Origin: APNM01 sp040361335
GTDB taxonomy: Bacteria > Pseudomonadota > Gammaproteobacteria > Nevskiales > Salinisphaeraceae
Direction of reading: 5' to 3'
NCBI RefSeq assembly: GCF_040361335.1
Contig: NZ_APNM01000019.1
Location: 1-64,000 of the forward strand
DNA: 64,000 nucleotides
Shown here piece by piece: positions 53,250 through 61,596 of this stretch (positions within the stretch are counted from its first letter, which is position 1; each line of letters begins with the position of its first letter). The position numbers were made by a program, and so were the translations under genes. Under the pieces are notes generated by a model. The model did no database searches. It was not told the origin of the DNA and saw only the letters and a list, made by a program, of their open reading frames with translations.

Positions 53250-53729
53250 TCAGGCCAAGTCCCGCAGGCGACGATGGGCCTTGGCGAAAGGCAGGCGCCT
53301 GCCAAGGGTTTCCATCCTCTCGTAGGCGGCGTGTGCCTGTTCGGGAGATACGATGTTCTCCCGTACCAGTTCTTCCATCAGCCACAAGGTGCCGCGTACG
53401 TCACAGCCCTCCTGCCTGGCCGCCCTCCTCAGGCGTTTGTCGCCCGTCAACAGCGGGCAATCTTCCTGCTCGGCAAGTGCGATGCACAAGCGGTCCATGG
53501 CGCTCGTGGCCTTGTGCGTCGCGGCCAGCCGCATGGACCGTTGCACGCCTTCGGGCGCCACTTCATGGAGAATGAGCCCGAGCTCGATCAGGTGGGCGTG
53601 CTGTTCTTTCAGTTCCCGGTCGTAGAGGGCATCGGGCGTGATGACGTCGTGCCGTAGTCGAAAGACCGCCTCGAGGAGGTCGCCGGCTTCCATGTCGATG
53701 AAGATGTTGGCGTCATGAACGATCAACAT
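53250..53729 (-). CDS. PIN-domain toxin-like protein (partner of Xre/ImmA gene)
   Basis: 159 residues. PIN acids are Asp in VHDANIFIDME, Asp in SAMDRLCIALAEQ and Asp in LLTGDKRLRR. These fit a VapC-type ribonuclease. Its start overlaps the end of the Xre-peptidase gene by 17 bp, an order typical of the COG2856-PIN toxin-antitoxin group. Confidence 0.85.
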   Translation of the reverse strand: MLIVHDANIFIDMEAGDLLEAVFRLRHDVITPDALYDRELKEQHAHLIELGLILHEVAPEGVQRSMRLAATHKATSAMDRLCIALAEQEDCPLLTGDKRLRRAARQEGCDVRGTLWLMEELVRENIVSPEQAHAAYERMETLGRRLPFAKAHRRLRDLA

Positions 53730-54759
53730 CGTCGCGCATCCGCTGCAGCGAAGGTCGGCTTACGGCCAGCAACTCCGCGGCCTTGGATTCGCCGATGATG
53801 TCCTCGGCGACGGCCCGGAAAACGGTTTGTGGGAAACGCCGGGGCTCTTCCTGTGGGCAGACTTTGCTTGGCTCGTCCTTGTCCCATCCGCGCTTTTTGA
53901 AGTAACCGAAAAGTTGGCCGGCCTTGCGCGGGCTGATGACGCCGCAATCCTTGGCGCGATACAGCCAGGCGTTCATGCTGAGGCCGTATTCGGCCTTGAG
54001 CAGGGCCAGCTCCCGGTGATCGATCCAAGTGCGGGTGGCTCCCAGGGCGGAAATGACACTGGGCTTGGGCGCGAGGAAGGCGCCCGCAAACCGGTCGCAG
54101 GCCTTCTCCTCGTCGAGTTCGGGCGATAGCTTGCCGTGTAGCAGCAGATGGCCGAGTTCGTGGCATGCCGTGAAGCGCTGCCGGTCGGATGGCCATTCGG
54201 TGCTGACGATTATGACGGGTACCTTTCCCGCCCACGCCGATAGCCCGCTGAAGGTGTTGGCACTTATCACGTGCGACTGCAGCACGATGATGCCGTGCTC
54301 TTCGAGGGTGTCGAACAGGTCGGGGATGGGGTTGAAGCCCAGGCGCCAGGTTTCCCGCGTTTTTTCCGCGACGTCTTCCACCTGATCCAGGCTTTCGATG
54401 GGTGCGGCAACGCGTGGTTTATTGAACGCCGGCAAGGTGCCGGGCACCAAGTCGTAGAGTTCCAGGTGCCGCTCCACCTTGTCGGTAACGTCCGCCAAGA
54501 TTTGCCCGGATTTGGTTGGGGTGAAGCCTTTGTGGCTGCGGTAGCCCACCGCTTGTAATTCGACGGTCGGCGGTCGCAGTAGATAATCCACGGACACGCC
54601 CAATGCTTCCGACAGCTTCAGCAGCATTGTGGAATGGGGGGTGTTGGTGTCGCGCTCGAACTTGTCGATGGCGGTATGGCTTAACCCGACCTGCTCGGCG
54701 AGTTCCCGCAAGGACATATGGGCGGCTTTACGGGCTTGGCGTAGTCGCTCGCCGATCAT
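53713..54759 (-). CDS. Xre HTH plus ImmA/IrrE-type metallopeptidase (antitoxin-like)
   Basis: 348 residues. The N-terminal Xre helix-turn-helix covers about 5-60 (LRELAEQVGLSHTAIDKFERD). The peptidase (about 150-260) has the zinc motif HELGHLLLH and a downstream Glu/Asp-rich CDRFAGAFLAP. Such proteins act as antitoxin or as cleaving regulator in phage and toxin systems. A 13-bp inverted repeat just upstream of the start is a good autoregulatory operator. Confidence 0.87.
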   Translation of the reverse strand: MIGERLRQARKAAHMSLRELAEQVGLSHTAIDKFERDTNTPHSTMLLKLSEALGVSVDYLLRPPTVELQAVGYRSHKGFTPTKSGQILADVTDKVERHLELYDLVPGTLPAFNKPRVAAPIESLDQVEDVAEKTRETWRLGFNPIPDLFDTLEEHGIIVLQSHVISANTFSGLSAWAGKVPVIIVSTEWPSDRQRFTACHELGHLLLHGKLSPELDEEKACDRFAGAFLAPKPSVISALGATRTWIDHRELALLKAEYGLSMNAWLYRAKDCGVISPRKAGQLFGYFKKRGWDKDEPSKVCPQEEPRRFPQTVFRAVAEDIIGESKAAELLAVSRPSLQRMRDDVDRS

Positions 54760-54777
54760 GCCTACCCTCCTCCTGAA

Positions 54778-54815
54778 GGTTTACAATATTAGTTTGATCG
54801 GCAATATCGTAAACC
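54778..54815. promoter_or_regulatory. Inverted-repeat operator upstream of the Xre/ImmA gene
   Basis: GGTTTACAATATT (54778-54790) and AATATCGTAAACC (54803-54815) are inverted with one mismatch and a 12-bp spacer. They lie 19 bp upstream of the Xre start. Probably bound by the encoded HTH protein. Confidence 0.7.
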
Positions 54816-54852
54816 TTGGGATTGCATGCTGTCATCAAATTGGCGCCAGCGG

Positions 54853-55548
54853 TCATAGCGACCGGTAGCCGCCCAGCGTCACCACGTCGGTGATGCGTTC
54901 CCCGTCGAAGCGGTAGAGGTAATGCCTATCCTGGCGCAACGGGCCGATGGCCGGCGGCCGGAACAGGGCCGCGCAGCGGCCGCCGGGGTAGCGCACGGAG
55001 GGATAGGTCAGGCCGTGGGCGTTGGCGTCGCGCAGGTCGCGTCCCCATTGCTGACTGGTTTTGTAGTCCGCCGGGTCGAGCACCGCGGCGGGCAGGCGGT
55101 CGTCCAGGCCGTCGTGCAGGTCCCGCTGCAGGCGGCCGGTGTACAGGCGCATCTCGATCCGGCACGGCGGCTCGTTCGTGAACCGCAGGAAGCGCTCGCG
55201 GTGGTAGGCGGTCTCGCGGATGGCGACGTCCTCGCCGTCGGCGCAGTAGAACACGCCGTAGCTGCCGTCCGAGAAACGCGATCCGGCGGGGCTCGGGTGG
55301 GTGAAGGCGGCCATGATCGGGGTGGTGCCGGGGCCGACAAGACGGTCGTCCGGGGCCACCAGGTGGATCTGGCCCAGCTCGTCGGCGAGGCGGTCGTTGG
55401 TGCGGGCCTCGATCTCGTAGAGCAGGTCCAGCTCGTCCGGGTCGACCAGGTCGTCGAACACGCCCGCGGGCGGGAAGCGGCTGGGCACGATGCGGTAGCC
55501 GCGCCCGAAGGCCGGCGGCCGGACCGGCAGTGCGGTGGCCCCGCTCAC
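54853..55548 (-). CDS. RES-domain toxin (NAD phosphorylase family)
   Basis: 231 residues. The RES family order is visible: Arg in GRGYRIVP, the RFSDGSYGVFYCA block with Glu in IRETAYHRE, and the later LDPADYKTSQQWGRDL. RES toxins deplete NAD. The start overlaps the antitoxin stop by 4 bp. Confidence 0.87.
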   Translation of the reverse strand: MSGATALPVRPPAFGRGYRIVPSRFPPAGVFDDLVDPDELDLLYEIEARTNDRLADELGQIHLVAPDDRLVGPGTTPIMAAFTHPSPAGSRFSDGSYGVFYCADGEDVAIRETAYHRERFLRFTNEPPCRIEMRLYTGRLQRDLHDGLDDRLPAAVLDPADYKTSQQWGRDLRDANAHGLTYPSVRYPGGRCAALFRPPAIGPLRQDRHYLYRFDGERITDVVTLGGYRSL

Positions 55549-55964
55549 CAGCCGCGCCAGGCGTCCAGGTGGCGGCGGACGTTGCGGAGGTCGTCCATGC
55601 CGCCTTGGAGCATGATGTCCAGGGCCGGGCGGCCGTCGAAGCCCGGGGCGGTGTTGGGCCGCTTCACCCAGCCGTCGGCCTGGGCGGCGTTGGGGAACAG
55701 GATGTGCAGGGCCTTGTGGATGCCCAGCAGGTAGCTGACGCGGTCGAGCTGGTCGCGCGTGAGCGCGGTGCGTACCTGCCCGGCCTGCCGGAGCTGGCGC
55801 TTCCAGCGGCGCAGGGTCGCCAGCGGCACGCCGCCGAGCAGGGTCGCGAGCTGGGCGTCGGTCAACTCCCAGCGCTCGGCGATCTTGAACGCCGCCTTGA
55901 GGGCCACGCTGGAGGCGTGGCCCCGGCGCCGGGCGTCGGTGTCGGGTTGTCTAGCGGTTTCCAT
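55545..55964 (-). CDS. Xre/ParS-type antitoxin of the RES toxin
   Basis: 139 residues. An N-terminal helical HTH-like region (WELTDAQLATLLGGVPLATLRRWKR) is followed by the toxin-binding domain (DRVSYLLGIHKALHILFP, then FDGRPALDIMLQGG), standard for Xre antitoxins paired with RES. First gene of the pair. The AT-rich leader upstream may hold its operator. Confidence 0.87.
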   Translation of the reverse strand: METARQPDTDARRRGHASSVALKAAFKIAERWELTDAQLATLLGGVPLATLRRWKRQLRQAGQVRTALTRDQLDRVSYLLGIHKALHILFPNAAQADGWVKRPNTAPGFDGRPALDIMLQGGMDDLRNVRRHLDAWRGW

Positions 55965-56068
55965 GGCGGCGGTCCGTCCGGAGGGCTCCTGCTATTCATA
56001 TAGTATTTATCCAAAATATTACAATCAAATGATAGCATCTGTCCTTGGTTGGCGAGCGAGGGGTTTAC

Positions 56069-56767
56069 GTGCAGCGACGACGGGATATCTTCACGTCCGG
56101 GGTGCTGGTGGTCGTGCCGATGCTGCCGGGCACGGTGCCGTTCGGGATGGTTGCCGGGCTCACGGCCGTGGATGCCGGTTTGTCGGCGGCCCAGGCGATG
56201 ACCATGTCCCTGATCATCTTCGCGGGCGCCGCGCAGCTCGCGACGCTGCAGTTGATCGCCGAGAGTGCCGTATCGGCGGTGATCCTGCTCACGGCCTTGA
56301 CCATCAATCTGCGCCTGGCCATGTACAGCGCGTCGCTGGCGCCGCATTGGCAGCACCTGGGGCGCGGCTGGCAGGCCTCGCTGGCCTTCCTGCTGGCGGA
56401 CCCGAACTACGCGGTGACAATCCAGCGTTACCGCATGAACGATGCCGACTGGCGCGAACGGGGGCACTGGTACTTCCTGGGCAGCGGCATCACGCTGTGG
56501 CTGACTTGGCAGGCCGCGACCGCGGTCGGGGTGTTCATGGCGGCGCGCGTGCCGGGTAACTGGCATCTCGATTTCTCCATCCCGCTGGTGTTCATGGCGC
56601 TGCTGGTGCCGGTGTTGGCGAACCGCGCCCACGCCCTGGCCGCCCTGACCGGCGGCACGGTCGCCACCCTGGCGGCCGGCATGCCCTTCAACCTCGGCAT
56701 CGTCACCGGGACCTTCGCCGGTATCGCCGTCGGGAGGTTCGCCGCGCGTCGGAGGACGGGAGGATGA
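56069..56767 (+). CDS. azlC: AzlC family branched-chain amino acid exporter subunit
   Basis: 232 residues, about six transmembrane helices. Signature GTVPFGMVAGLTA, IIFAGAAQLATLQLI, LTINLRLAMYSASLAPHW, and LADPNYAV. The GTG start at 56069 follows GAGGGG; the TTG at 56045 would add eight residues. It forms a pair with azlD by 4-bp overlap. Confidence 0.88.
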   Translation: MQRRRDIFTSGVLVVVPMLPGTVPFGMVAGLTAVDAGLSAAQAMTMSLIIFAGAAQLATLQLIAESAVSAVILLTALTINLRLAMYSASLAPHWQHLGRGWQASLAFLLADPNYAVTIQRYRMNDADWRERGHWYFLGSGITLWLTWQAATAVGVFMAARVPGNWHLDFSIPLVFMALLVPVLANRAHALAALTGGTVATLAAGMPFNLGIVTGTFAGIAVGRFAARRRTGG

Positions 56768-57102
56768 GCGATACGGTCGTCTGGCTGAACATCCTCGGCA
56801 TCGGGCTGGGCTCCTACCTGCTGCGGCTGTCCTTCATCGCCCTGTGGCAGCGGCTGCGCATCCCGGCGCTGGTCGACGAGGGCCTGACCTACGTGCCGGC
56901 GGCGGTGCTCGCGGCGCTGGTGGTGCCCGCCCTGGTGCGGCCGGAGGGGGTGATAGACCTGTCCCCGGACAACCTGCGCCTGGTCGCCGGCCTGTTGGCG
57001 GCGGCGGTGGCCTGGTTCTCGCGCAGCGTGCTGTTCACGCTGGTCGCGGGTATGGGGGCGCTCTGGCTGCTGACGTGGCTGGATTGGGGGACAATGCCGT
57101 AA
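56764..57102 (+). CDS. azlD: AzlD family branched-chain amino acid exporter subunit
   Basis: 112 residues, four hydrophobic helices, with LGIGLGSYLLRLSF and ALVDEGLTYVPAAVLAALVVPALV, typical of AzlD. It acts together with AzlC. It overlaps azlC by ATGA. Confidence 0.88.
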   Translation: MSDTVVWLNILGIGLGSYLLRLSFIALWQRLRIPALVDEGLTYVPAAVLAALVVPALVRPEGVIDLSPDNLRLVAGLLAAAVAWFSRSVLFTLVAGMGALWLLTWLDWGTMP

Positions 57103-57172
57103 CGAGTGATGTGGGCGAGTTGTTGCAGGTAAGACAACAACTGAAAGCAACAGCCGGGAGGGAATGCCACCC

Positions 57173-57778
57173 ATGATCGAATTCTGGTTCGATTTCGCCA
57201 GCACCTATTCCTACCCGGCGGCGATGCGGCTGGAGGCGGCGGCCCGCGAGCACGGGCGGGCGGTGGCCTGGCGGCCGTTCCTGCTCGGCCCGATCTTCCA
57301 GGCACAGGGCTGGAACGATTCGCCGTTCAATCTCTACCCGGCGAAGGGGCGGTACATGTGGCGGGACATGGAACGGCTGTGCGCGGCCCGGGGGCTGCCG
57401 TTCCGGCGGCCGTCCGTGTTCCCGCGCAACGGCCTGCTGCCCGCGCGGGTGATCTGCGCCGCGGACGGGGCGGACTGGGTCCCGGACTTCGTGCGCCGGA
57501 TTTACACCGCCAACTTCGCCGAGGACCGGGACATCGCGGATGCCGGGGTGGTATGCGATTGCCTGACCGGCCTGACGGACGACCCGGAGACGGCGGTCGC
57601 GACCGCCGGCGAGCCGGACGTGAAGGCCCGCCTGCGGGCCCAGACCGAGCGGGCCGTGGCGCTCGGAATATTCGGGGCGCCGAGTTTCACGGTCGGCGGG
57701 GAGTTGTTCTGGGGCAACGAGCGCCTGGAAACCGCGTTGGCATGGCCGCCCGAAGACGAGGAGAACGCGCATGGATAA
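57173..57778 (+). CDS. DsbA-family isomerase, 2-hydroxychromene-2-carboxylate isomerase-like
   Basis: 201 residues of the kappa-GST/DsbA fold. FWFDFASTYSYPAAMR has Ser where DsbA has Cys, the mark of HCCA isomerases. IFGAPSFTVGGELFWGNERLE is the conserved C-terminal part. Glutathione-dependent isomerisation of an aromatic intermediate is the family activity. The ATG at 57173 is chosen; 57164 lies too close to its RBS. It overlaps the next gene by 8 bp. Confidence 0.85.
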   Translation: MIEFWFDFASTYSYPAAMRLEAAAREHGRAVAWRPFLLGPIFQAQGWNDSPFNLYPAKGRYMWRDMERLCAARGLPFRRPSVFPRNGLLPARVICAADGADWVPDFVRRIYTANFAEDRDIADAGVVCDCLTGLTDDPETAVATAGEPDVKARLRAQTERAVALGIFGAPSFTVGGELFWGNERLETALAWPPEDEENAHG

Positions 57779-58124
57779 GGCACGAGCAGAGGCGTTCGCG
57801 CATGAGTGGATCGCGGCCTGGAACGCCCACGACCTGGATCGCATCCTGTCGCACTACGAGGACGACTTCGAGATGTCCTCGCCGGCGATCGCGCGCCTCA
57901 CCGGCGAGGCCTCGGGCACGCTGCGGGGCAAGGCGGCGGTCGGCGCGTACTGGGGTGGCGCCCTGAAGAAATACCCCGACCTGCGCTTCGAACTGCGGCA
58001 CGTGCTGCGCGGCACGGACAGCGTCACGCTGATCTACGACGGCGTGCTGGGGCTCTCGGCGGAGGTCTTCCACTTCGCGCCGTCCGGCAAGGTGGCACGG
58101 GCGTTCGCGCATTACGATCTTTAG
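57771..58124 (+). CDS. SnoaL/NTF2-like protein
   Basis: 117 residues with the cone-shaped NTF2-like pattern: AWNAHDLDRILSHYEDDFEM and GKAAVGAYWGGALKKYPDLRFEL. Function unknown; may be a small isomerase or dehydratase. It overlaps the isomerase gene upstream and lies 24 bp before the cupin gene. Confidence 0.82.
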   Translation: MDKARAEAFAHEWIAAWNAHDLDRILSHYEDDFEMSSPAIARLTGEASGTLRGKAAVGAYWGGALKKYPDLRFELRHVLRGTDSVTLIYDGVLGLSAEVFHFAPSGKVARAFAHYDL

Positions 58125-58148
58125 CGGGTTCAACGAAGGGAGGCAGTG

Positions 58149-58628
58149 ATGACGGACGACAAGCGGCCGCTCGCGATCGTCGCGGCGGAGGCCGCGCCGC
58201 GGACCCGGCCCTCCAACTATCCCGAGCCCTTCGCCTCGCGCATGGCCGGCCGCGAGAAGCGGACGCTGGGCGAGCTCTTCGGGCTGGAGAACTTCGGCGT
58301 GAATCTCACGCGGCTGGCGCCGGGGGCGGTTTCGGCCCTGCGCCACGCCCACTCCCGGCAGGACGAGTTCGTCTATGTCGTTGCGGGCCGCCCGACGCTC
58401 TACACCGACGAGGGCGCGACCGAACTGTCCCCGGGCATGTGCGCCGGCTTCGCCGCGGGTACCGGCATCGGCCACCACTTGGTCAACGAGACCGACGAGG
58501 ATGCGGTCTACCTGGAGATCGGCGACCGCACGCCGGGCGACGAGGTCCACTACCCGGTCGACGATCTCAAGGCGACGCGGGTGGACGGTGCCTGGCGGTT
58601 CACGCACAAGGACGGGACGCCGTATTGA
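58149..58628 (+). CDS. Cupin-domain protein
   Basis: 159 residues. Cupin motif 1 is LRHAHSRQDEFVYVVAGRPTLY, with His/His/Glu, and motif 2 is PGMCAGFAAGTGIGHHLVN. Metal binding is probable. The ATG at 58149 has GGGAGG 5 bp upstream; a GTG at 58146 is less well placed. Enzyme activity unknown. Confidence 0.85.
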   Translation: MTDDKRPLAIVAAEAAPRTRPSNYPEPFASRMAGREKRTLGELFGLENFGVNLTRLAPGAVSALRHAHSRQDEFVYVVAGRPTLYTDEGATELSPGMCAGFAAGTGIGHHLVNETDEDAVYLEIGDRTPGDEVHYPVDDLKATRVDGAWRFTHKDGTPY

Positions 58629-58666
58629 TTTGATACGACTAACGCGACGTCGGCAGGGAACGCTGA

Positions 58667-58855
58667 ATGAAGGTCAAGGAACTTATAAAGCTGATCGAGG
58701 CGGATGGTTGGGTGCAGGTGAGGCAGCGTGGCAGTCACCGGCAATTCAAGCATTCCGAGAAGCCCGGGACGGTCACGGTATCCGGCAAGCCGAACGTTGA
58801 TATGCCTCCCGGTACGTTGAACAATGCGCTTAAGCAGGCTGGCCTCAAGGATTAG
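58667..58855 (+). CDS. hicA: HicA toxin
   Basis: 62 residues. The dsRBD-like fold signature VKELIKLIEADGWVQV, then RQRGSHRQFKH with the catalytic His, and PPGTLNNALKQAGL. HicA is an mRNA interferase. The antitoxin gene follows by 9 bp. Confidence 0.9.
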   Translation: MKVKELIKLIEADGWVQVRQRGSHRQFKHSEKPGTVTVSGKPNVDMPPGTLNNALKQAGLKD

Positions 58856-58864
58856 GAGATTTCG

Positions 58865-59080
58865 ATGAAATACACCGTGATCCTCGAAGAGGGGCCCACG
58901 AGTTGGGGCGCCTATGTGCCGGATCTACCGGGGTGCGTCGTGGCCGGCCAGAGTCGCGAGGAGGTGTTGACGCTCGTGCGCGAGGCCATCGAGTTTCATC
59001 TGGAAGGCTTGCGGGACCAAGGCGTCTCGATCCCGGAGCCGCATTCCCATAGCGAAGTCGTCGAGGTCGACGCCGCTTAG
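58865..59080 (+). CDS. hicB: HicB antitoxin (short form)
   Basis: 71 residues. The HicB half-RNase-H-like domain GAYVPDLPGCVVAGQSREEV and REAIEFHLEGLRDQG, with no added DNA-binding domain. It neutralises HicA. Confidence 0.9.
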   Translation: MKYTVILEEGPTSWGAYVPDLPGCVVAGQSREEVLTLVREAIEFHLEGLRDQGVSIPEPHSHSEVVEVDAA

Positions 59081-59100
59081 GCGCCGGCATCGATAACTGC

Positions 59101-59430
59101 ATGGGTTACCTCTATCTCGCCATCGCGATCGTCGCCGAGGTCATCGGTACCACCGCGCTCAAGGCCACCGATGGGTTCACCCGGCCGCTGCCGAGCCTGG
59201 TCGTGGTCGCGAGCTACGCGGCGGCTTTCTATTTCCTGGCGCTGGTGCTGCGGGTGATGCCGGTCGGGGTCGCCTACGCGATCTGGGCCGGGGTCGGCAC
59301 CGTCCTGATCGCGGTCGCCGGCATCGTGGTGTTCCGGCAGATGCCGGACTGGCCGGCGATCGTCGGTATGGCGCTGATCGTGGCCGGCGTGATCACGATC
59401 AACGTCTTCTCGGGAACGGTGCGTCACTGA
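59101..59430 (+). CDS. Small multidrug resistance (SMR) transporter
   Basis: 109 residues, four helices. The proton-binding Glu in AEVIGTTALK, AYAIWAGVGTVLI and FRQMPDWPAIVGMALIVAGV match EmrE/QacE. It exports cationic compounds with proton antiport. It begins 20 bp after hicB. Confidence 0.92.
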   Translation: MGYLYLAIAIVAEVIGTTALKATDGFTRPLPSLVVVASYAAAFYFLALVLRVMPVGVAYAIWAGVGTVLIAVAGIVVFRQMPDWPAIVGMALIVAGVITINVFSGTVRH

Positions 59431-59460
59431 GCTTGAAGTAATGACGATTGCGCTGATGCA

Positions 59461-59478
59461 AGTATCATTTTAGTATCA
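59461..59478. promoter_or_regulatory. Direct-repeat operator before phd/parE
   Basis: AGTATCA at 59461-59467 and again at 59472-59478, 11 bp apart (one helical turn), ending 4 bp before the antitoxin ATG. Likely site for autoregulation. Confidence 0.6.
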
Positions 59479-59482
59479 CTGC

Positions 59483-59740
59483 ATGCGTACTGAACTGGTA
59501 ACCACCCTCAAGCGCAAGGCTACGGAGCTGCTGTCCGAGCTCGCTAAGACGCGGGAACCAATATTGATTACCCAGCATGGTTTGCCGTCGGCTTATTTGG
59601 TCGATGTGGAGACCTACGAGCGCCTCCAGGAAAGGATGCAATTGCTTGAAGGTATTGCACGGGGTGAACGTGCCGTGGAAGAAGGACGGACCCTCTCCCA
59701 TGAAGAAGCGAAATCCAGAATGTCCCGATGGCTGGGGTAG
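59483..59740 (+). CDS. Phd/YefM antitoxin
   Basis: 85 residues. N-terminal DNA-binding Phd domain includes LLSELAKTREPILITQHGLPSAYLVDVETYERLQ. The C-terminal tail would bind the toxin. It overlaps the toxin gene by 13 bp. Confidence 0.9.
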   Translation: MRTELVTTLKRKATELLSELAKTREPILITQHGLPSAYLVDVETYERLQERMQLLEGIARGERAVEEGRTLSHEEAKSRMSRWLG

Positions 59741-60033
59741 TCTGGACGGAACCAGCTCTCGCCGATCTAGATGCCATAGCCGACTACATCGCACTCGATA
59801 ATCCACCGGCCGCGCAACGGCTCGTTCAGCGGATTTTCGATCACATAGGGCTGCTGGCAGCGCATCCTCGGAGCGGCGTCCGACTGCCTGAACTCAAAGG
59901 CTGGGGATATCGCCAGATCGTCGAGCCTCCCTGTCGAATCTTCTATCGTTATGAAAACGATCGTGTCTTCGTGCTGCACGTCATGCGCGCTGAGAGTCAG
60001 TTGCGGACCGAAAATCTGGCGCGCGGCGACTGA
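59728..60033 (+). CDS. ParE/RelE toxin
   Basis: 101 residues. The ParE pattern TEPALADLDAIADYIALDNPPAA, then HPRSGVRLPELKGWGYRQIVEPPCRIFYRYENDRVFVLHVMR in order. Either a gyrase poison (ParE) or an mRNA-cleaving RelE; the sequence favours ParE. Confidence 0.88.
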   Translation: MAGVVWTEPALADLDAIADYIALDNPPAAQRLVQRIFDHIGLLAAHPRSGVRLPELKGWGYRQIVEPPCRIFYRYENDRVFVLHVMRAESQLRTENLARGD

Positions 60034-60054
60034 TGCCTGACCAGCCTTGAGTAT

Positions 60055-61455
60055 TTATCCCGCCAACAGCCGCCGATAGCTGGCGTAGCGCGGCTGGTCG
60101 ATCGCCAGGTTGCCGGCGGTGGTGCCCCACAGGTGATCGACCAGGGCCGGGGTGTTGTCCGGGGTGATGCCGGCGTTGGCGATGGCGGCGCAGAGCTGGG
60201 CGTTGAGTTCGTCGCGGCTGCCGTCGCGCTCCAGCAGCTTGCGCAGGCGGTCGGTCTCGTCGGCCTGCAATTCGGGGCCGATCGCCAGTTCGCGCTCGAC
60301 GATGTCCAGGACGTTGGCGGCGACCTTGGCGTGGAAGCCCCGGCGGCCGGAGAGCTCGGGGCCCGCCTCTTCCCGCAGCCATTCGGCGACCGCGGCGGTC
60401 AGTTCGCGGCGGTTGGGGCGCGGCCCGGGCAGCTTGGTGGGTGCCGGCGGCGACGGCAGGCGCTCGCGTGGGTGCAGGAGCTGCAGCAGGTCGATCTCGG
60501 TCTCGGAGACGCGGCGCCCCACCGCGGCTAGTTCCATCGAGCGCTGGCGGCCGCTGAGGTGGGTGAAGGCCTGGATCAGGCAGATCACGCCCCAGCGCAG
60601 CACCCCGAAGACTTCCCAGTAGTGCACGCGGTCGGGATCGACCTCGGTGCCGGCGACCTCGGCGTAGCCGGCGAACAGGTCCTCGCGGTCGCCGAAACCG
60701 CCCACCGGCCGGTCGATCTCGCCGAAGCGCCAGGAGGGCACGCACAGCCAGCCCAGGTCCTCCATGGGATCGCCGGCGTGGGCCAGTTCCCAGTCGAGCA
60801 CGGCGCGCACCCCGTCCGGGCCGACCATCAGGTTGCCGTTGCGGAAGTCGCCGTGGACCAGGGTGGGCCGTTCGCACGCCGGGGCGCGGTCGCCGAGCCA
60901 GCGGAAAGCCAGCTCCAGGACCGGCCGACGCTCGCCGAAACCGTCGTAGAGCGAGCGCAACTGTTTGAGCTGCGGGCCGGCGTCCAGCCGCGGCAGCTCG
61001 GGCAGCGACCGTTCCGGCGTGGCGTGCAGCCGGGCGAGGATGCGCCCGCATTCGCGCGCCAGCCGTGGCCGGACTTCGTCGAAGGCCGGATCGCGCAGGA
61101 TCTTCTTGGGCAGAGTCTCGCCCGCGACCGCCCGCATCACATAGCCTGGGCCCAGGCCGTCCTCCTCCGCCAGGGTCCAGCGCAGCGCCGGCACCGGCAC
61201 GCCGGCGTCGCCGGCCGCCCGCAGCAGGGCCGCTTCGGTGGGCAGGTCCACGAAGGCAGCGGCCGCGCGCGCCTGGCCGCCGGGGGCGCGGCGCAGGACC
61301 AGGTCCTCCTCGCCGCCGGGGCCGGCGAGGGTGAAGCGCCAGGATTCCTGGCTGGCGCCGCCGGACAGGCGCCGCAGGTTCTCGACGCGCGGCTCGCCGC
61401 CCAGGGCGCGGGCGGCGGACGCGGTCAGGGATTCGGCCAAGTCGGTTTGCGGCAC
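60055..61455 (-). CDS. Aminoglycoside phosphotransferase-like kinase with extra C-terminal domain
   Basis: 466 residues. The kinase-like part (about 25-310) has LRRLSGGASQESW, LVHGDFRNGNLMV (catalytic Asp and Asn), and AVLDWELAHAGDP (metal Asp). A C-terminal domain of about 120 residues (HAKVAANVLDIVERELAIGPELQ) is not part of APH. Members of this group often lie beside acyl-CoA metabolism genes and are called ACAD10-like; the next gene is a crotonase. Probably not drug resistance. Confidence 0.82.
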   Translation of the reverse strand: MPQTDLAESLTASAARALGGEPRVENLRRLSGGASQESWRFTLAGPGGEEDLVLRRAPGGQARAAAAFVDLPTEAALLRAAGDAGVPVPALRWTLAEEDGLGPGYVMRAVAGETLPKKILRDPAFDEVRPRLARECGRILARLHATPERSLPELPRLDAGPQLKQLRSLYDGFGERRPVLELAFRWLGDRAPACERPTLVHGDFRNGNLMVGPDGVRAVLDWELAHAGDPMEDLGWLCVPSWRFGEIDRPVGGFGDREDLFAGYAEVAGTEVDPDRVHYWEVFGVLRWGVICLIQAFTHLSGRQRSMELAAVGRRVSETEIDLLQLLHPRERLPSPPAPTKLPGPRPNRRELTAAVAEWLREEAGPELSGRRGFHAKVAANVLDIVERELAIGPELQADETDRLRKLLERDGSRDELNAQLCAAIANAGITPDNTPALVDHLWGTTAGNLAIDQPRYASYRRLLAG

Positions 61456-61530
61456 GGTGTGCTCCTCGTCTCGGTCCCCCTCGACCCGCTTGTGGGGGAA
61501 AGGGTCGGGGCAAGGACCATCAGGGGCCGC

Positions 61531-61573
61531 GCCCCCTCACCCAGCCCTCTCCCCCGGCTCGGGGGAGAGGGTT
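61531..61573. repeat. C-rich palindromic repeat
   Basis: CCCCCTCACCCAGCCCTCTCCCCCGGCTCGGGGGAGAGGG-type copy between two minus-strand genes. A partial related C-rich dyad lies just to its left (61479-61505). Confidence 0.7.
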
Positions 61574-61596
61574 GGAAGGCAAAGGGCGTGGTGGCG

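Noticed and set aside
60055..61455. Aminoglycoside resistance gene
   Set aside because: The APH fold is present, but the extra C-terminal domain and the crotonase neighbour fit the ACAD10-like metabolic group better.
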